From the NCBI GenBank assembly GCA_947579665.1, contig OX388351.1, positions 4,092,001 through 4,156,000 of the forward strand: a stretch of 64,000 nucleotides of DNA. The letters run 5' to 3'. The position numbers and the translations under genes were made by a program. The notes under the pieces are model-generated. The model was given only the letters and a program-made list of their open reading frames with translations, searched no databases and was not told the DNA's origin. Origin of the DNA: Sympetrum striolatum (taxonomy: Eukaryota > Arthropoda > Insecta > Odonata > Libellulidae). Position 1 is the stretch's first letter; each line of letters opens with the position of its first letter. Below, one piece after another: positions 45,798 to 54,886 of the stretch.

Positions 45798-46564
45798 AAG
45801 ACGTCCTAATGATCCAGAGCGGGGGTGTTTACAAAAATGCTAGTAACGATCGAGGCAGCACCAGCAGCAACAACAACGACAACACCAACAACGACAATAA
45901 CATCAACAACAACAACGACAACATCAACAGCAGCATCAACAACAACAATGACGGGAATGATGAACATCCATCTACGCCACAGCCGCCATCGACCGACTGT
46001 GTAGATGCGGAGATTGAAGATCCGGCGGAGGGGAATGCTGAACATGGCGAAAGGCAAGGCAATCTTTTTGACATTATCAGCGAATCGCAATGCTATTTCA
46101 AGAAATTTAAGATTTTTGGTAGGGAGTTGCGAATTAAGTTAACCCCATTAAATAAGGGTTTAAACGCGATGTCATGGTTCGATGACGCGATCTCATCTGT
46201 TTTGAACCACATTAAAGGATCTAGTGTCGCAAATAGTGATTTCATAGGGTTATCCGTAGAAAGCGAATCAGATCCGTCTAAACCGTTCTGCATATCATTC
46301 CGACGCGCGGATCAGATGATGGCGGATGTCATTACATCTGCCATTTCCAAAGTTACGCAGAGTAACGAGTCATTTCTCACGGCCTCACCTGTAATTGTTC
46401 GTGTGCACCATGTCAGCATGCCAAACGGTTGTGGGAGATATAGGGGGGTAAATTTATCAACATTTGCCGATTTTTGCCGGAAGAAAAGATCAATCATTAC
46501 GATTAAGAATGATGGCGATAATCTTTGTCTTGCGAGGGCTATAGTTGTCGCAATGTCTGGGTAG
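45798..46564 (+). CDS. Polymerase N-terminal region (exon 6, before frame change)
   Basis: Follows the acceptor TTTTGCAG at 45797. An asparagine-rich stretch (about 45855-45950) derives from an AAC trinucleotide run. From FKKFKIFGRELRIKL (46100) onward the protein matches the N-terminal region of Polinton/adintovirus family B polymerases: FDDAISSVLNHI, then DFIGLSVESE, ISFRRADQM, SPVIVRVHHVSMPNG, KKRSIITI and DNLCLARAIVV. The frame ends at a stop at 46562-46564, and the downstream polymerase frame overlaps it from 46525. The family normally has these two parts in one protein, so a frame change lies around 46545-46565. An isolated ATG at 45809 could serve as a start without the spliced leader. 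Confidence 0.8.
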
Positions 46565-46565
46565 T

Positions 46566-49500
46566 AGATGACGAGATGATACAGAGGAGCGTGAGAGATG
46601 ACACCGCGCTGGCACAGACAAATAGAGCCATAGAACTCTGCAGAAGAGCCGGGGTAGATCTAAGTAATGGTGGTGGTATCCCGGAGATACATGCGTTCCA
46701 AAGAGAATTGAGGGACTGGAAAATATCCGTATTCAAAGATCCTAAAGGTAGAGAAGTAATGTTTGAAGGACCTGAAGTAGATTCAGAAGGCGGTGGCCTG
46801 GGGAGGAGGAGAATCGATTTGATTTTCGGAGATAATCACTTTAACGTGATTACATCGCTAACCAGTGCATTTAGCTGCGCCTATTACTGCACAACGTGTA
46901 AACGGCCATACAATACGCGCATTGAACATGTGTGTCAATCATCGTGCAGGAGATGCAATTCTAAAACCGAGTGCAGAGGGCGTAATGTTTGTGGTAGAGT
47001 ATTTTTAGGGGATGAATGCTACCAAAACCACCTTAAGGCAGAGCGTCGTGGGGCAAAGCCGCTATGTAACCTTCTAAGGAAATGCAAAGATTGCGGGGTT
47101 GTTTTCAAAACTGTTGGTCGGAAAACCCCTCACATCTGCGGTGAGGAGTATTGCTCCAATTGTGATATTTATTATATTGATGAGCATTTTTGCTTCATGC
47201 AAATCGATAAGGGGGCACCTAGCAACAAAAATGATACTCTGTACATATTTTACGATTTAGAATGCCGGCAGGATGTTGCTTTACCGGGGGAGTCCGATAT
47301 ATATCAACATATACCGATGCTGTTTATACTGCAGCAAGCGTGTAAAGTGTGTTGGGGTGTTGACGATGCTCAGTATGTCTGCAGCAGCTGCGGAATAAGA
47401 CAGCACATTTTCCAAGGCGATGATCCGGTTGCGCAATTATTCCAATACTTAAGAATCCCGAGGCATAGTTTTAAAAAAATCATATGCATCGCCCATAATA
47501 TGAAAGGCTATGATGGACAGTTTCTCCTGAAACATATTGTGTCTGATATAAAAGGCACACCGCAGGTGCTGATCTCTGGAACCAAAATAATGCTAATGGA
47601 ATGGGAGTCAATCCGTTTCATCGATTCCTTAAATTTCCTACCCATGGCGTTAGATAAACTCCCTAAAGCATTAAATATCGATCCTGTTCTGAAGAAGGGG
47701 TTTTTCCCACATTTTTTTAACAAAAAATGTAACTTTGATTATGTTGGTACTCTGCCTGCAAGGGATAACTATGGGTATGAGAAAATGGCATCTGAGGAGA
47801 AGAAGACATTCGACCAATGGTATGAAGTTAGGAAACTCGAACCTTTTGATTTTAAAAAAGAGGTCGTTGAATACTGTGAAAATGATGTCACGCTGTTGAG
47901 GAGGGCTTGCGTAGTTTTTTCCAACATGTATGAGGAGCTGACTAATGTACAACCATTTAAGGAGTGCATAACGATAGCCAGTGCATGTTTACGCACATTT
48001 AGGAGAAATTTTCTCAGGAAAGATACGGTGGGGATCACGCCTGCGGGTGGATATAGGTGGAGAGATACCCAGTCCCATATTGCAGTAATGTGGCTTTTGG
48101 CAGAAGAAATAAGAAGAGGAGTACCGATCAAACACGCAGGAAACGGGGCCGAAGTGAAAATCCTGGGGAAGAAGGTGGATGGATATTATGAGGCCGGAAA
48201 AACAATTTTCGAATTTTATGGTTGTTTCTTCCACGGGTGCAAGAAATGTTTTAGAGATGGTAGAGACAAAGCTATCCACAACAATTCCAGTGAGACTATG
48301 AACACCCGCCATGAAACCACGATGATGAGGAGGGGTGAATTCGTTAAAAACGGGTTCACTCTCGTGGAAATGTGGGGTTGCGATTTCGAACACCAGCTCA
48401 AGACATCCCCAGAAACAAGAGACTACCTCAATAAACACCCCGCCACCGTAAAGAAACCTTTGGATCCTAGGGATGCATTCTATGGTGGGAGGACGAATGC
48501 CGCCAGACTCTATCACCGAGTCAAAGAAGATGGCGAGAAAATAAAGTACATTGACGTTTGTTCATTGTACCCATTTGTTAATAAATGGTGTAAATACCCG
48601 ATAGGACACCCGAAGGTTTTCGTTGGTGACGACTGTCCTCCATTGGCTGAATGCGAGGGGATTATCAAGTGTGAAATTTTACCTCCACAAAATTTATATC
48701 ATCCTGTTTTACCCTACAGGTGTAGAGGGAAACTTACCTTCCCATTATGCCGAAGTTGTGTGGAGGAGAGCGTTCAGGCGAGCTGCCATCACGGGGAGAA
48801 AGAGAGGGTTTTTACTGGCACTTGGGTTTCAGATGAGGTGAAGAAGGCCGAAGAAAAAGGGTACAAGGTTGAGAAAATATTTGAGGTGTGGCAGTATAAC
48901 TGCACAGTTTATGACAGCAAGAAAAATGAGGGCGGTCTCTTTGCCGAGTACATAAATAAATTTTTAAAAATTAAATTGGAGTCCAGTGGGTGGCCTACAG
49001 CTGAAATGACCGAGGGGGCGAAGGCGGGGTTTTTAAAAGAAGTTTTTGAGAGGGAAGGGGTGGTGTTGGAGCGAGAGAAGTTGAAATACAACCCCGGCTT
49101 GAGATGCATTTCGAAACTGGCTCTGAATTCTCTTTGGGGAAAATTTGGCCAGAGGGATGACCTCCCCCAAACGATGATTGTGCGGGAGTATGAGGGTTTG
49201 TACAATCTATTGGCTGATCCAAATGTGGAGGTCATCTCGCTCTTACCGACGGAGGATGCTGTCTTTGTATCAACCAAGACCAAAAGAGAGGCTCTGAGAC
49301 CGCCGAGCAGCACGAGCGTACCAATCGCATGCTACACGACCGCGCACGCGCGTCTGGTATTGTACGATTATTTAGAGAAGTTGGGGGAGAGGGTTTTGTA
49401 TTATGATACCGATAGCATCATATATGCAGAAATGAATGGAGAGTGGTCACCACCAGTTGGGTACTTCCTCGGTGAGATGACCGATGAGTTATCCTGTTAT

Positions 49501-49845
49501 GGCCCTGGAAGCTACATAACAGAATTCGTCTCAGGAGGCCCCAAAAATTACTCATATAAAGTTGCGTGCGGCGGTGATCATAAAAACATAAAAGCAATCT
49601 GCAAGGTCAAAGGCATTAGGATTGATGGTAGTAATAGTGATGTGGTATGTTTCGAGAACTTAAAGGACATGGTGGTAAATAGCGGTAGCCCTTTAGATGT
49701 GCATTTGCCAAAACAAATTCGCCGAATGGATGACCACATAGTGGTTAGTAAAGATGAGGTGAAAAAGTACCGGGTAGTGTACACAAAGAGACGCCGTGTA
49801 GGTAATTTTGGAACCCTTCCTTTTGGATATAAGGACGCGCTGTAA
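46566..49845 (+). CDS. polB: Protein-primed family B DNA polymerase (PolB)
   Basis: About 1,090 residues after the frame change. The first ~200 residues hold paired cysteine motifs (CTTCKRPYNTRIEHVCQSSC, CKDCG, CSNC). The 3'-5' exonuclease follows with FYDLECRQ (47248-47271; D at 47254 and E at 47260), AHNMKGYDGQF (about 47485-47530) and YCENDV (about 47872). Polymerase motif A is YIDVCSLYP (about 48547), motif B KLALNSLWGKFG (about 49115-49150) and motif C YYDTDS (about 49399-49416). All key residues are present. The protein synthesises element DNA in the nucleus, with a terminal protein as primer in this family. The upstream stop at 46562 and the frame change put this copy in doubt as a working gene. 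Minus-strand frames across it are shadows. Confidence 0.93.
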
Positions 49846-49857
49846 GCCCTCTTCTTT

Positions 49858-49990
49858 GTGAATATTTATTCATGTATTTATTGTATGTATTTATTGTACT
49901 TTTATTTATTTATGTATTGTATTTATTTATTGTATTTATTTCTTGTATTTATTACATTTATTGTATTTATTTATTTATACTTGTTGTTGT
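49858..49990 (+). promoter_or_regulatory. AU-rich 3' region, TATTTATTG repeats
   Basis: ATTTA occurs more than ten times in ~130 bp as overlapping TATTTATT words directly after the polymerase stop. In RNA this resembles class II AU-rich elements of animal 3' UTRs. It could equally be a simple-sequence expansion. Overlapping open frames here are low-complexity. Confidence 0.4.
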
Positions 49991-50021
49991 TAATGTTTGT
50001 TACATTTGTTATATTTACAGA

Positions 50022-50159
50022 TCGAAACTCACAAAATTGTATAAGAGGATTTTTAACGATGGTGGTGCTGAAGGCAGAGGTGTAAAGGCCGGAGAAAAGG
50101 AGAAAAAGAAGAGGGGGAAGAAGAAGTGTCATGTCAGGAGGAAACTCCTTTTCATTTAA
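50022..50159 (+). CDS. Small basic open stretch, possible exon
   Basis: After an acceptor-like TATATTTACAG the frame reads RSKLTKLYKRIFNDGGAEGR, then VKAGEKEKKKRGKKKCHVRR, and stops at 50159. It is strongly basic, as core-type virion peptides are, but no start codon or donor partner is evident and it may be chance. Poly(A) signals AATAAA follow at about 50263. Confidence 0.2.
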   Translation, partial: SKLTKLYKRIFNDGGAEGRGVKAGEKEKKKRGKKKCHVRRKLLFI

Positions 50160-50480
50160 TTATTAGTGATCAATATGCTATATCTTCCCCCTCCTCCACT
50201 TTGCACCTTCTCTTCTACACCTCACCATGGTTGATTATTTGTATTTAGTGTCTGTCAATAGTAATAAATATGTATATATACATCCATGATGTTGAAAAAT
50301 CCTTTGCATTTACAAATGTCTCCTTTTCTTTTATCGAACAGTACCTTCTCCAGTCTGGACCCGATGTGGGAGGTCTGTAATCAATTAGGCCATCCAGGGT
50401 ATTGGGATGGCTGGCCTCTCTTTTTAAAATAAATAAATGTATATAAAATTGAATAATTAGAAATTATTATCATTTGCGTC

Positions 50481-51137
50481 ATGACCTTCCCACTAGTAGC
50501 TCCTTTCACGATGACCGTAAGCGGTCCAACAATGAGTGGTAAATCCATTTGGATGGAAAAGTTCATCGATTTGGTAGATTTGTTAGTGGAGACTAAGTTT
50601 GAGAACATAATTTGGTGTTATTCAGAATTTCAATCGATTCCGTCTAAATTAAAATCAAATCCGAAAGTACAATTTCATCAAGGAGTTCCAGACTTGTCAG
50701 AAATTTCAAATGATTCAAGAGTTAGCCGCCTGATTTGTCTTGATGATTTAATGATGGAAATAGATTCATCTGTAGTAAATTTATTTACAAAGGGCACACA
50801 TCATTGGAACTTGAGCGTAATTTTTATAATGCAAAATTTGTTTCATCAAGGAAAGGGCCGCAGAGATATTTCGTTAAACTCTCATTACATTGTATGCTTT
50901 AAAAATCCTCGCGATAGAAGTCAGATATTTCATCTCGCAAGACAGATTCATCCCGAAAATCCATTATTCATTCAAGATGCTTACAGAGATGCGACTTCGA
51001 AACCTCACGGGTACTTGTTCATTGATTTAAAACAGAGTACCCCTGATGATTACCGAATAAGAACAAGTATTTTTCCAGAAGATAAGTTTACGTTCGTATA
51101 CGTTCCAAAAATTAAAAATAAAAAGCGCATGTTTTAG
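50481..51137 (+). CDS. FtsK/HerA-type genome-packaging ATPase
   Basis: 218 residues starting MTFPLVAPFTMTVSGPTMSG. The Walker A motif GPTMSGKS is at residues 15-22 and Walker B RLICLDDLM at about 83-91. These match the A32/FtsK-HerA ATPases of Polintons and adintoviruses, which pump DNA into capsids. The length is normal for the family and no break is seen. It starts the rightward structural block; the next gene begins 22 bp after its stop. The minus-strand frame at its start is a shadow. Confidence 0.93.
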   Translation: MTFPLVAPFTMTVSGPTMSGKSIWMEKFIDLVDLLVETKFENIIWCYSEFQSIPSKLKSNPKVQFHQGVPDLSEISNDSRVSRLICLDDLMMEIDSSVVNLFTKGTHHWNLSVIFIMQNLFHQGKGRRDISLNSHYIVCFKNPRDRSQIFHLARQIHPENPLFIQDAYRDATSKPHGYLFIDLKQSTPDDYRIRTSIFPEDKFTFVYVPKIKNKKRMF

Positions 51138-51159
51138 AAATGATATTCGTTTCTCAAAT

Positions 51160-51489
51160 ATGTCTCGAGCAGTGAAGAACTCTTTGGATATGCTCAAGGC
51201 TCTCTGTAGAATGAAGTCTGAGCAGAGAGTAGCCATATTGAAAAATTGCGATAAGAAATTAGTTCATGCAATTTGCGAATGTGTGTTAAATGTCTTAAAA
51301 GGTAACGCACAATTGAGATCATGTCATAAGCGAAGGATAGCCCGCTACAAGAACATCTTATGGAAAATCATAAAGCGTGGTGGTTGTTGGAAAAAGAAAA
51401 GACGTATAATTGTTCAGAAAGGCGGTGGGTTTCTTCCGATAATTATTGGTTCGGCATTGAGCAGTTTGATTGGGTCATTGATCAAATAA
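51160..51489 (+). CDS. Small Polinton protein with hydrophobic C-tail
   Basis: 109 residues starting MSRAVKNSLDMLKALCRMKS. The first ~85 residues are helical and basic (RRIARYKNILWKIIKRGG). The C-terminus GGGFLPIIIGSALSSLIGSL is a glycine-started hydrophobic or amphipathic tail. Proteins of this shape sit in the same place in many metazoan Polintons; a role as a minor virion or membrane-active protein is plausible but not shown by the sequence. Its stop overlaps the next start by one base (TAATG at 51487-51491). Confidence 0.75.
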   Translation: MSRAVKNSLDMLKALCRMKSEQRVAILKNCDKKLVHAICECVLNVLKGNAQLRSCHKRRIARYKNILWKIIKRGGCWKKKRRIIVQKGGGFLPIIIGSALSSLIGSLIK

Positions 51490-52217
51490 TGGAACATGCA
51501 AAGAAAATGATTTTGGTCCCGAGCGACGTTATGGAAAGATTTCCAAATAAGCATGATTCGCATCACATTTCGCACCTCGACGAATAAATGAAAAATATAT
51601 TACGTGCCGAGGGTATTCCAGACAATGATAAATGGGATGTGTATAGAGAGATTCTCTTAAAATACTTGAAGCATGCGGAAAATCATAAGAAGCCAGCATA
51701 CTTACCGATTATTGATTTACCGGGTATGTCTGATTTGAACAAAGCACCTGTTGCTAGTAACTTAGAGTCTGGAGAAGAAATTAAAACTATACATGGTGAT
51801 GAAATATTAAATTCTGTCCCGCAAACCTTTCGCAGAAAGGCTCGTCTTCTATACGATAGAATTTTAAGAAGTGGAAAAATCGGTTGGGATGCACGAGGCG
51901 TGGTTTCTATCGACGGGCGCACGATACCTCAATCGAACATTACAGACCTCATAAACGATGTAGTAAGGCCTCGCAAAAACACAAGTCCAGATGGTTGGGA
52001 AGTATTTTGTAACGCTTTGCGTGAACTAAACATACCCCAAGAATATATTGGGAATCAGAAAAGGTGGAACTTCATTCGCGACTTAACATCGGTGGAACAT
52101 GAACATGGAACAAAACCCTCTCTAAAAGAAGCAAGGACCTCTCGAAAAAATAGGGCCGCAGTTAAGATTCGATATTCCCCTTATAAAACGAGAAGTTGGA
52201 TAAAATATAATTTATAA
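51489..52217 (+). pseudogene. Conserved Polinton protein of unknown role, nonsense codon
   Basis: Begins MEHAKKMILVPSDVMERF at 51489. An in-frame TAA lies at 51585-51587, and the same frame continues for 209 codons to 52217. The later part carries blocks I associate with a protein family found beside Polinton capsid genes: NDKWDVYREILLKYL, VPQTFRRKARLLYDRIL, IGWDARGVVSIDGRTIP and NDVVRPRKNTSPDGWEVF. The function is unknown. The stop could be bypassed by reinitiation at ATG 51588, which follows it immediately, so a shortened product is possible. Its end overlaps the integrase start by one base. Confidence 0.75.
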
Positions 52218-53586
52218 TGAGTATTGGTGAGACTTACTTAAACGCGAGTAATCCTGCTGGCTACTCGGGTGCAGCGCCGCTAATAAAAAACCTTAAGGGA
52301 AAGTATATACCCAAAGAAGTAAGAGAATGGCTTGAAGGAGTGGATGCATATACACTTCATAAACCTGTTCGTCGCAAATTTCCGAGAAATCGATATCACA
52401 TAACAAATATAGATGATCTTTGGCAATGCAATCTCATTGACATGCGTAGTCTGAAAGAACATAACGACGATTATGGGTACCTATTAGCAGTGATTGACAC
52501 TTTTAGTAAATACGCATGGGTTACCCCACTTAAATTAAAATCGGAAGAAAATGTTAAATTGGCTTTCCAGAAAATTTTTAAGAAAACCGGCAGAAAACCA
52601 ATCAACATTCAATCCGATAAGGGCGGTGAATTCACATCTAACCTGGTGAAAAAGTTTTTCAAAGAAAACAGTATAAACTATTATGTGACGCAAAACCCCG
52701 ATGTGAAGGCGAGCATCGTTGAACGATTCAACAGAACTCTCAAAACGAGTGTTTGCGACACGAGGCCGTTTACATGGAATAAAAAGAACAAATAACAAAA
52801 AAAAATGTATTGCCGTACGTGTACACAATAAAATGTTTGAAAAAGACAAATAAAGTTGAGAGCTGGCTATGGTGGGGTTTGGCGGAGAACAGCCCGCGAA
52901 GAGTCCCCGAATTCTTCTGCCTTTTCTGCCCGTCCTCCCCCCTCCGTCCCTCTGCTCCTCTCACCGTCTTTTGCCGTGAGGTATGATGGGTAAGGGAGTA
53001 GGAAAAGGAGGGAGATTCAAAATTTCTAAACGGCACGTCGGCCGGAACAACGAGAATGTGGCGTTATTTTACAGACAATAACACGCTACGGTATATAGAA
53101 ATTTTACCAAAATTACTACATGGTTACAATCATGCATACCATTCTAGTATCAAAATGGCACCGATAGACGTAAATGAGAAAAATATTTATGCTGTATGGA
53201 AAAATTTATATGGAAATGTTAAAGAGAAACCCTCAAAACCTACATTACGAGTTGGTGATATGGTGCGTTTGTCCAGAATAAAACCGGTCTTTGATAAAGG
53301 ATATGAAAGCAACTGGACCGAAGAAATATTTAAAGTACGGAAAGTAATAAATAGAAAACCTGTAGTTTACGTTGTGGAGGATCAAAGTGGTGATGAGATC
53401 GAAGGTCGATTTTATGAACCGGAACTAAAACGTGTTAGAGTTACTAGAACACATGATTATAAAATTGATAAAATACTCAACTATAGAGGTAGAGGGGTCA
53501 AACGAGAAGCGTTCGTCAAGTGGAAAGGATACCCTGGTAGTTTCAACTCTTGGGTCAATATTAAACACATAAAAAAGTTGAGATGA
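52217..53586 (+). pseudogene. Retrovirus-like integrase with chromodomain, interrupted
   Basis: The first part (52217-52749) has the rve core: LWQCNLID with the first D (about 52420-52440), QSDKGGEF with the second D (about 52610-52632) and VERF with the catalytic E (about 52721). A 300-bp insertion then separates it from the second part (53055-53586), which reads MWRYFTDNN and ends in a chromodomain (HDYKIDKILNYRGRGVKREA, FVKWKGYPGSFNSW). Both parts are in the same frame relative to the target duplication and in family order. Chromodomain integrases join element DNA to host chromatin. With the insertion in place the first part reads into a stop at 52795. Confidence 0.9.
52750..53049. mobile_element. 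300-bp solo-LTR-like insertion in the integrase gene
   Basis: Starts TGTTTGCG and ends GGAACA, giving TG...CA ends with TGTT/AACA inversion. It is flanked by the perfect 5-bp duplication ACGAG (52745-52749 and 53050-53054). AATAAA-type poly(A) signals occur at 52831 and 52849. These are the features of a solo LTR. No retroviral genes are attached and the LTR family is not identified. Confidence 0.75.
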
Positions 53587-54356
53587 AGGATCAGTTTTAC
53601 ATAACTTTACCTAGCAACAGTAGTATGCTTTCATTTCCGGACAATACAACGACCAAGTTTCGAACGCAACTACCTCAAAGAATCGAACTATACGGAGAAT
53701 GGGAAGTTGCCGTGGTAGAATTTCAATATCCATCTTCGCTCTTAACCATAAGCAATGGTAATAACATCATAAGACTGTGGAACGATCAAGGAGAAGACGG
53801 CAAGTTTAGGATTAAACCTGGAAATTATGAAAGTATTTCATCAGTCATTCATGAGATAAATAGTATAAATAAAATTTCTTCTTACTTCATTTTTGAAATG
53901 GATACGAATACACACCGTATTTTTATTAATGCCGGCCGGGATTCTATAAATCTTATAACAGGGAAGTCAAAGGGGCCGTACATGACTTTTTCGCCGAGGT
54001 TATCCCTACAACTTGGATTTGATCCAAAACTGCAAATATCTGCGGGCAGCGTCTCAAACCACCCGGCCAATTTATTCCTAGGATTTCCGCATCAAATACT
54101 GATATACTGCGATATCGTAGAACAGCAATTAATTGGTGACACATGTGCGCCGCTCCTTAGGATGGTGAATATGGACACTAGAAAATATGTTTACGGATCG
54201 CAAAAATTGTTAAGTTTCGATTCTCCCCATTACATACCTCTAATGCGTCGAGAATTTGATAACATTGAGATCGATTTAAGGGACTACACAGGTAATCGGA
54301 TCCCATTTGAGTTTGGAACGTCGGTCGTGAAACTACGTTTCCGAAAATCAGTTTAA
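53583..54356 (+). CDS. Minor capsid (penton-like, single jelly-roll) protein
   Basis: 257 residues beginning MKDQFYITLPSNSSMLSFPD, then TTKFRTQLPQRIELYGEWEV and AVVEFQYP, the signature N-terminus of Polinton minor capsid proteins (also called PX). Repeated beta-strand-like segments fit a single jelly-roll that would fill the capsid vertices. No break is seen. The start overlaps the integrase stop as ATGA (53583-53586) and the stop is one base before the next ATG. Confidence 0.9.
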   Translation: MKDQFYITLPSNSSMLSFPDNTTTKFRTQLPQRIELYGEWEVAVVEFQYPSSLLTISNGNNIIRLWNDQGEDGKFRIKPGNYESISSVIHEINSINKISSYFIFEMDTNTHRIFINAGRDSINLITGKSKGPYMTFSPRLSLQLGFDPKLQISAGSVSNHPANLFLGFPHQILIYCDIVEQQLIGDTCAPLLRMVNMDTRKYVYGSQKLLSFDSPHYIPLMRREFDNIEIDLRDYTGNRIPFEFGTSVVKLRFRKSV

Positions 54357-54357
54357 A

Positions 54358-54885
54358 ATGGTCAGAGAAAAGCCGATGATTCATCATGACCCCTACCTGC
54401 AATATTACGAGAATCAGGCGGGAATGGGGATATCAAACGTATATAGGGGCGCTGAATACCAGCGCGGGCATGGTATTGGAAGTTTCTTGGGCGGTATCTT
54501 CAGGGCTGCTTTACCATTTCTTTTGAGAGGTGCTAAAGCTGTCGGTAAGGAGGTTTTACGTACAGGGGTACACTTACTGGGTGATGTGGCCCAAAACAAA
54601 CCTATCCGCAAATCAGTGTTGAGACGTGTCGATGAGGCCGGAGATAATCTTAAGAGAAAAGCTGTTGATTCGATTGACAAATTAATGAGAGGTTCGGGAT
54701 ATAAGAAGCGTCGAATCGTCAATCGCAGTCATTCTTCACTTGCGTCTCAGAGAAGAAAGGAGTCTCAGAAAGGGAAGAAGAAAAAGAAGAAGAAGAAGCA
54801 GGTAAAGCCAAAGAGAAAAGGGAAAAATATCAAAAGAAAAGGGACTCGTCAGTTGGTGAAGTGCGAGTTGGATATTTTTGATTAA
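54358..54885 (+). CDS. pVI/core-like amphipathic virion protein
   Basis: 175 residues. It contains GMGISNVYRGAEYQRGHGIG and SFLGGIFRAALPFLLRGAKA, a glycine-linked amphipathic helix region, then VLRRVDEAGDNLKRKAVDSI, and ends with a lysine/arginine-rich tail (KKKKKKKKQ, KRKGKNIKRKG) able to bind DNA. GxG-x-FLGG-like helices recall adenovirus pVI and related core proteins encoded by adintoviruses. It lies between the two capsid genes, one base after the minor capsid stop and one base before the major capsid start. Intact. Confidence 0.8.
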   Translation: MVREKPMIHHDPYLQYYENQAGMGISNVYRGAEYQRGHGIGSFLGGIFRAALPFLLRGAKAVGKEVLRTGVHLLGDVAQNKPIRKSVLRRVDEAGDNLKRKAVDSIDKLMRGSGYKKRRIVNRSHSSLASQRRKESQKGKKKKKKKKQVKPKRKGKNIKRKGTRQLVKCELDIFD

Positions 54886-54886
54886 A

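Noticed and set aside
45806..46090. Minus-strand valine-rich frame
   Set aside because: Antisense of the asparagine-coding AAC run; a shadow of the polymerase exon.
49872..50085. Tyrosine/leucine-rich membrane protein frames after PolB
   Set aside because: Translations of TATTTATTG simple repeats in two frames; low complexity only.
54878..54886. Capsid start upstream of ATG 54887
   Set aside because: The upstream codon is TTG and overlaps the previous gene's end; ATG at 54887 fits the family start and the one-base spacing.
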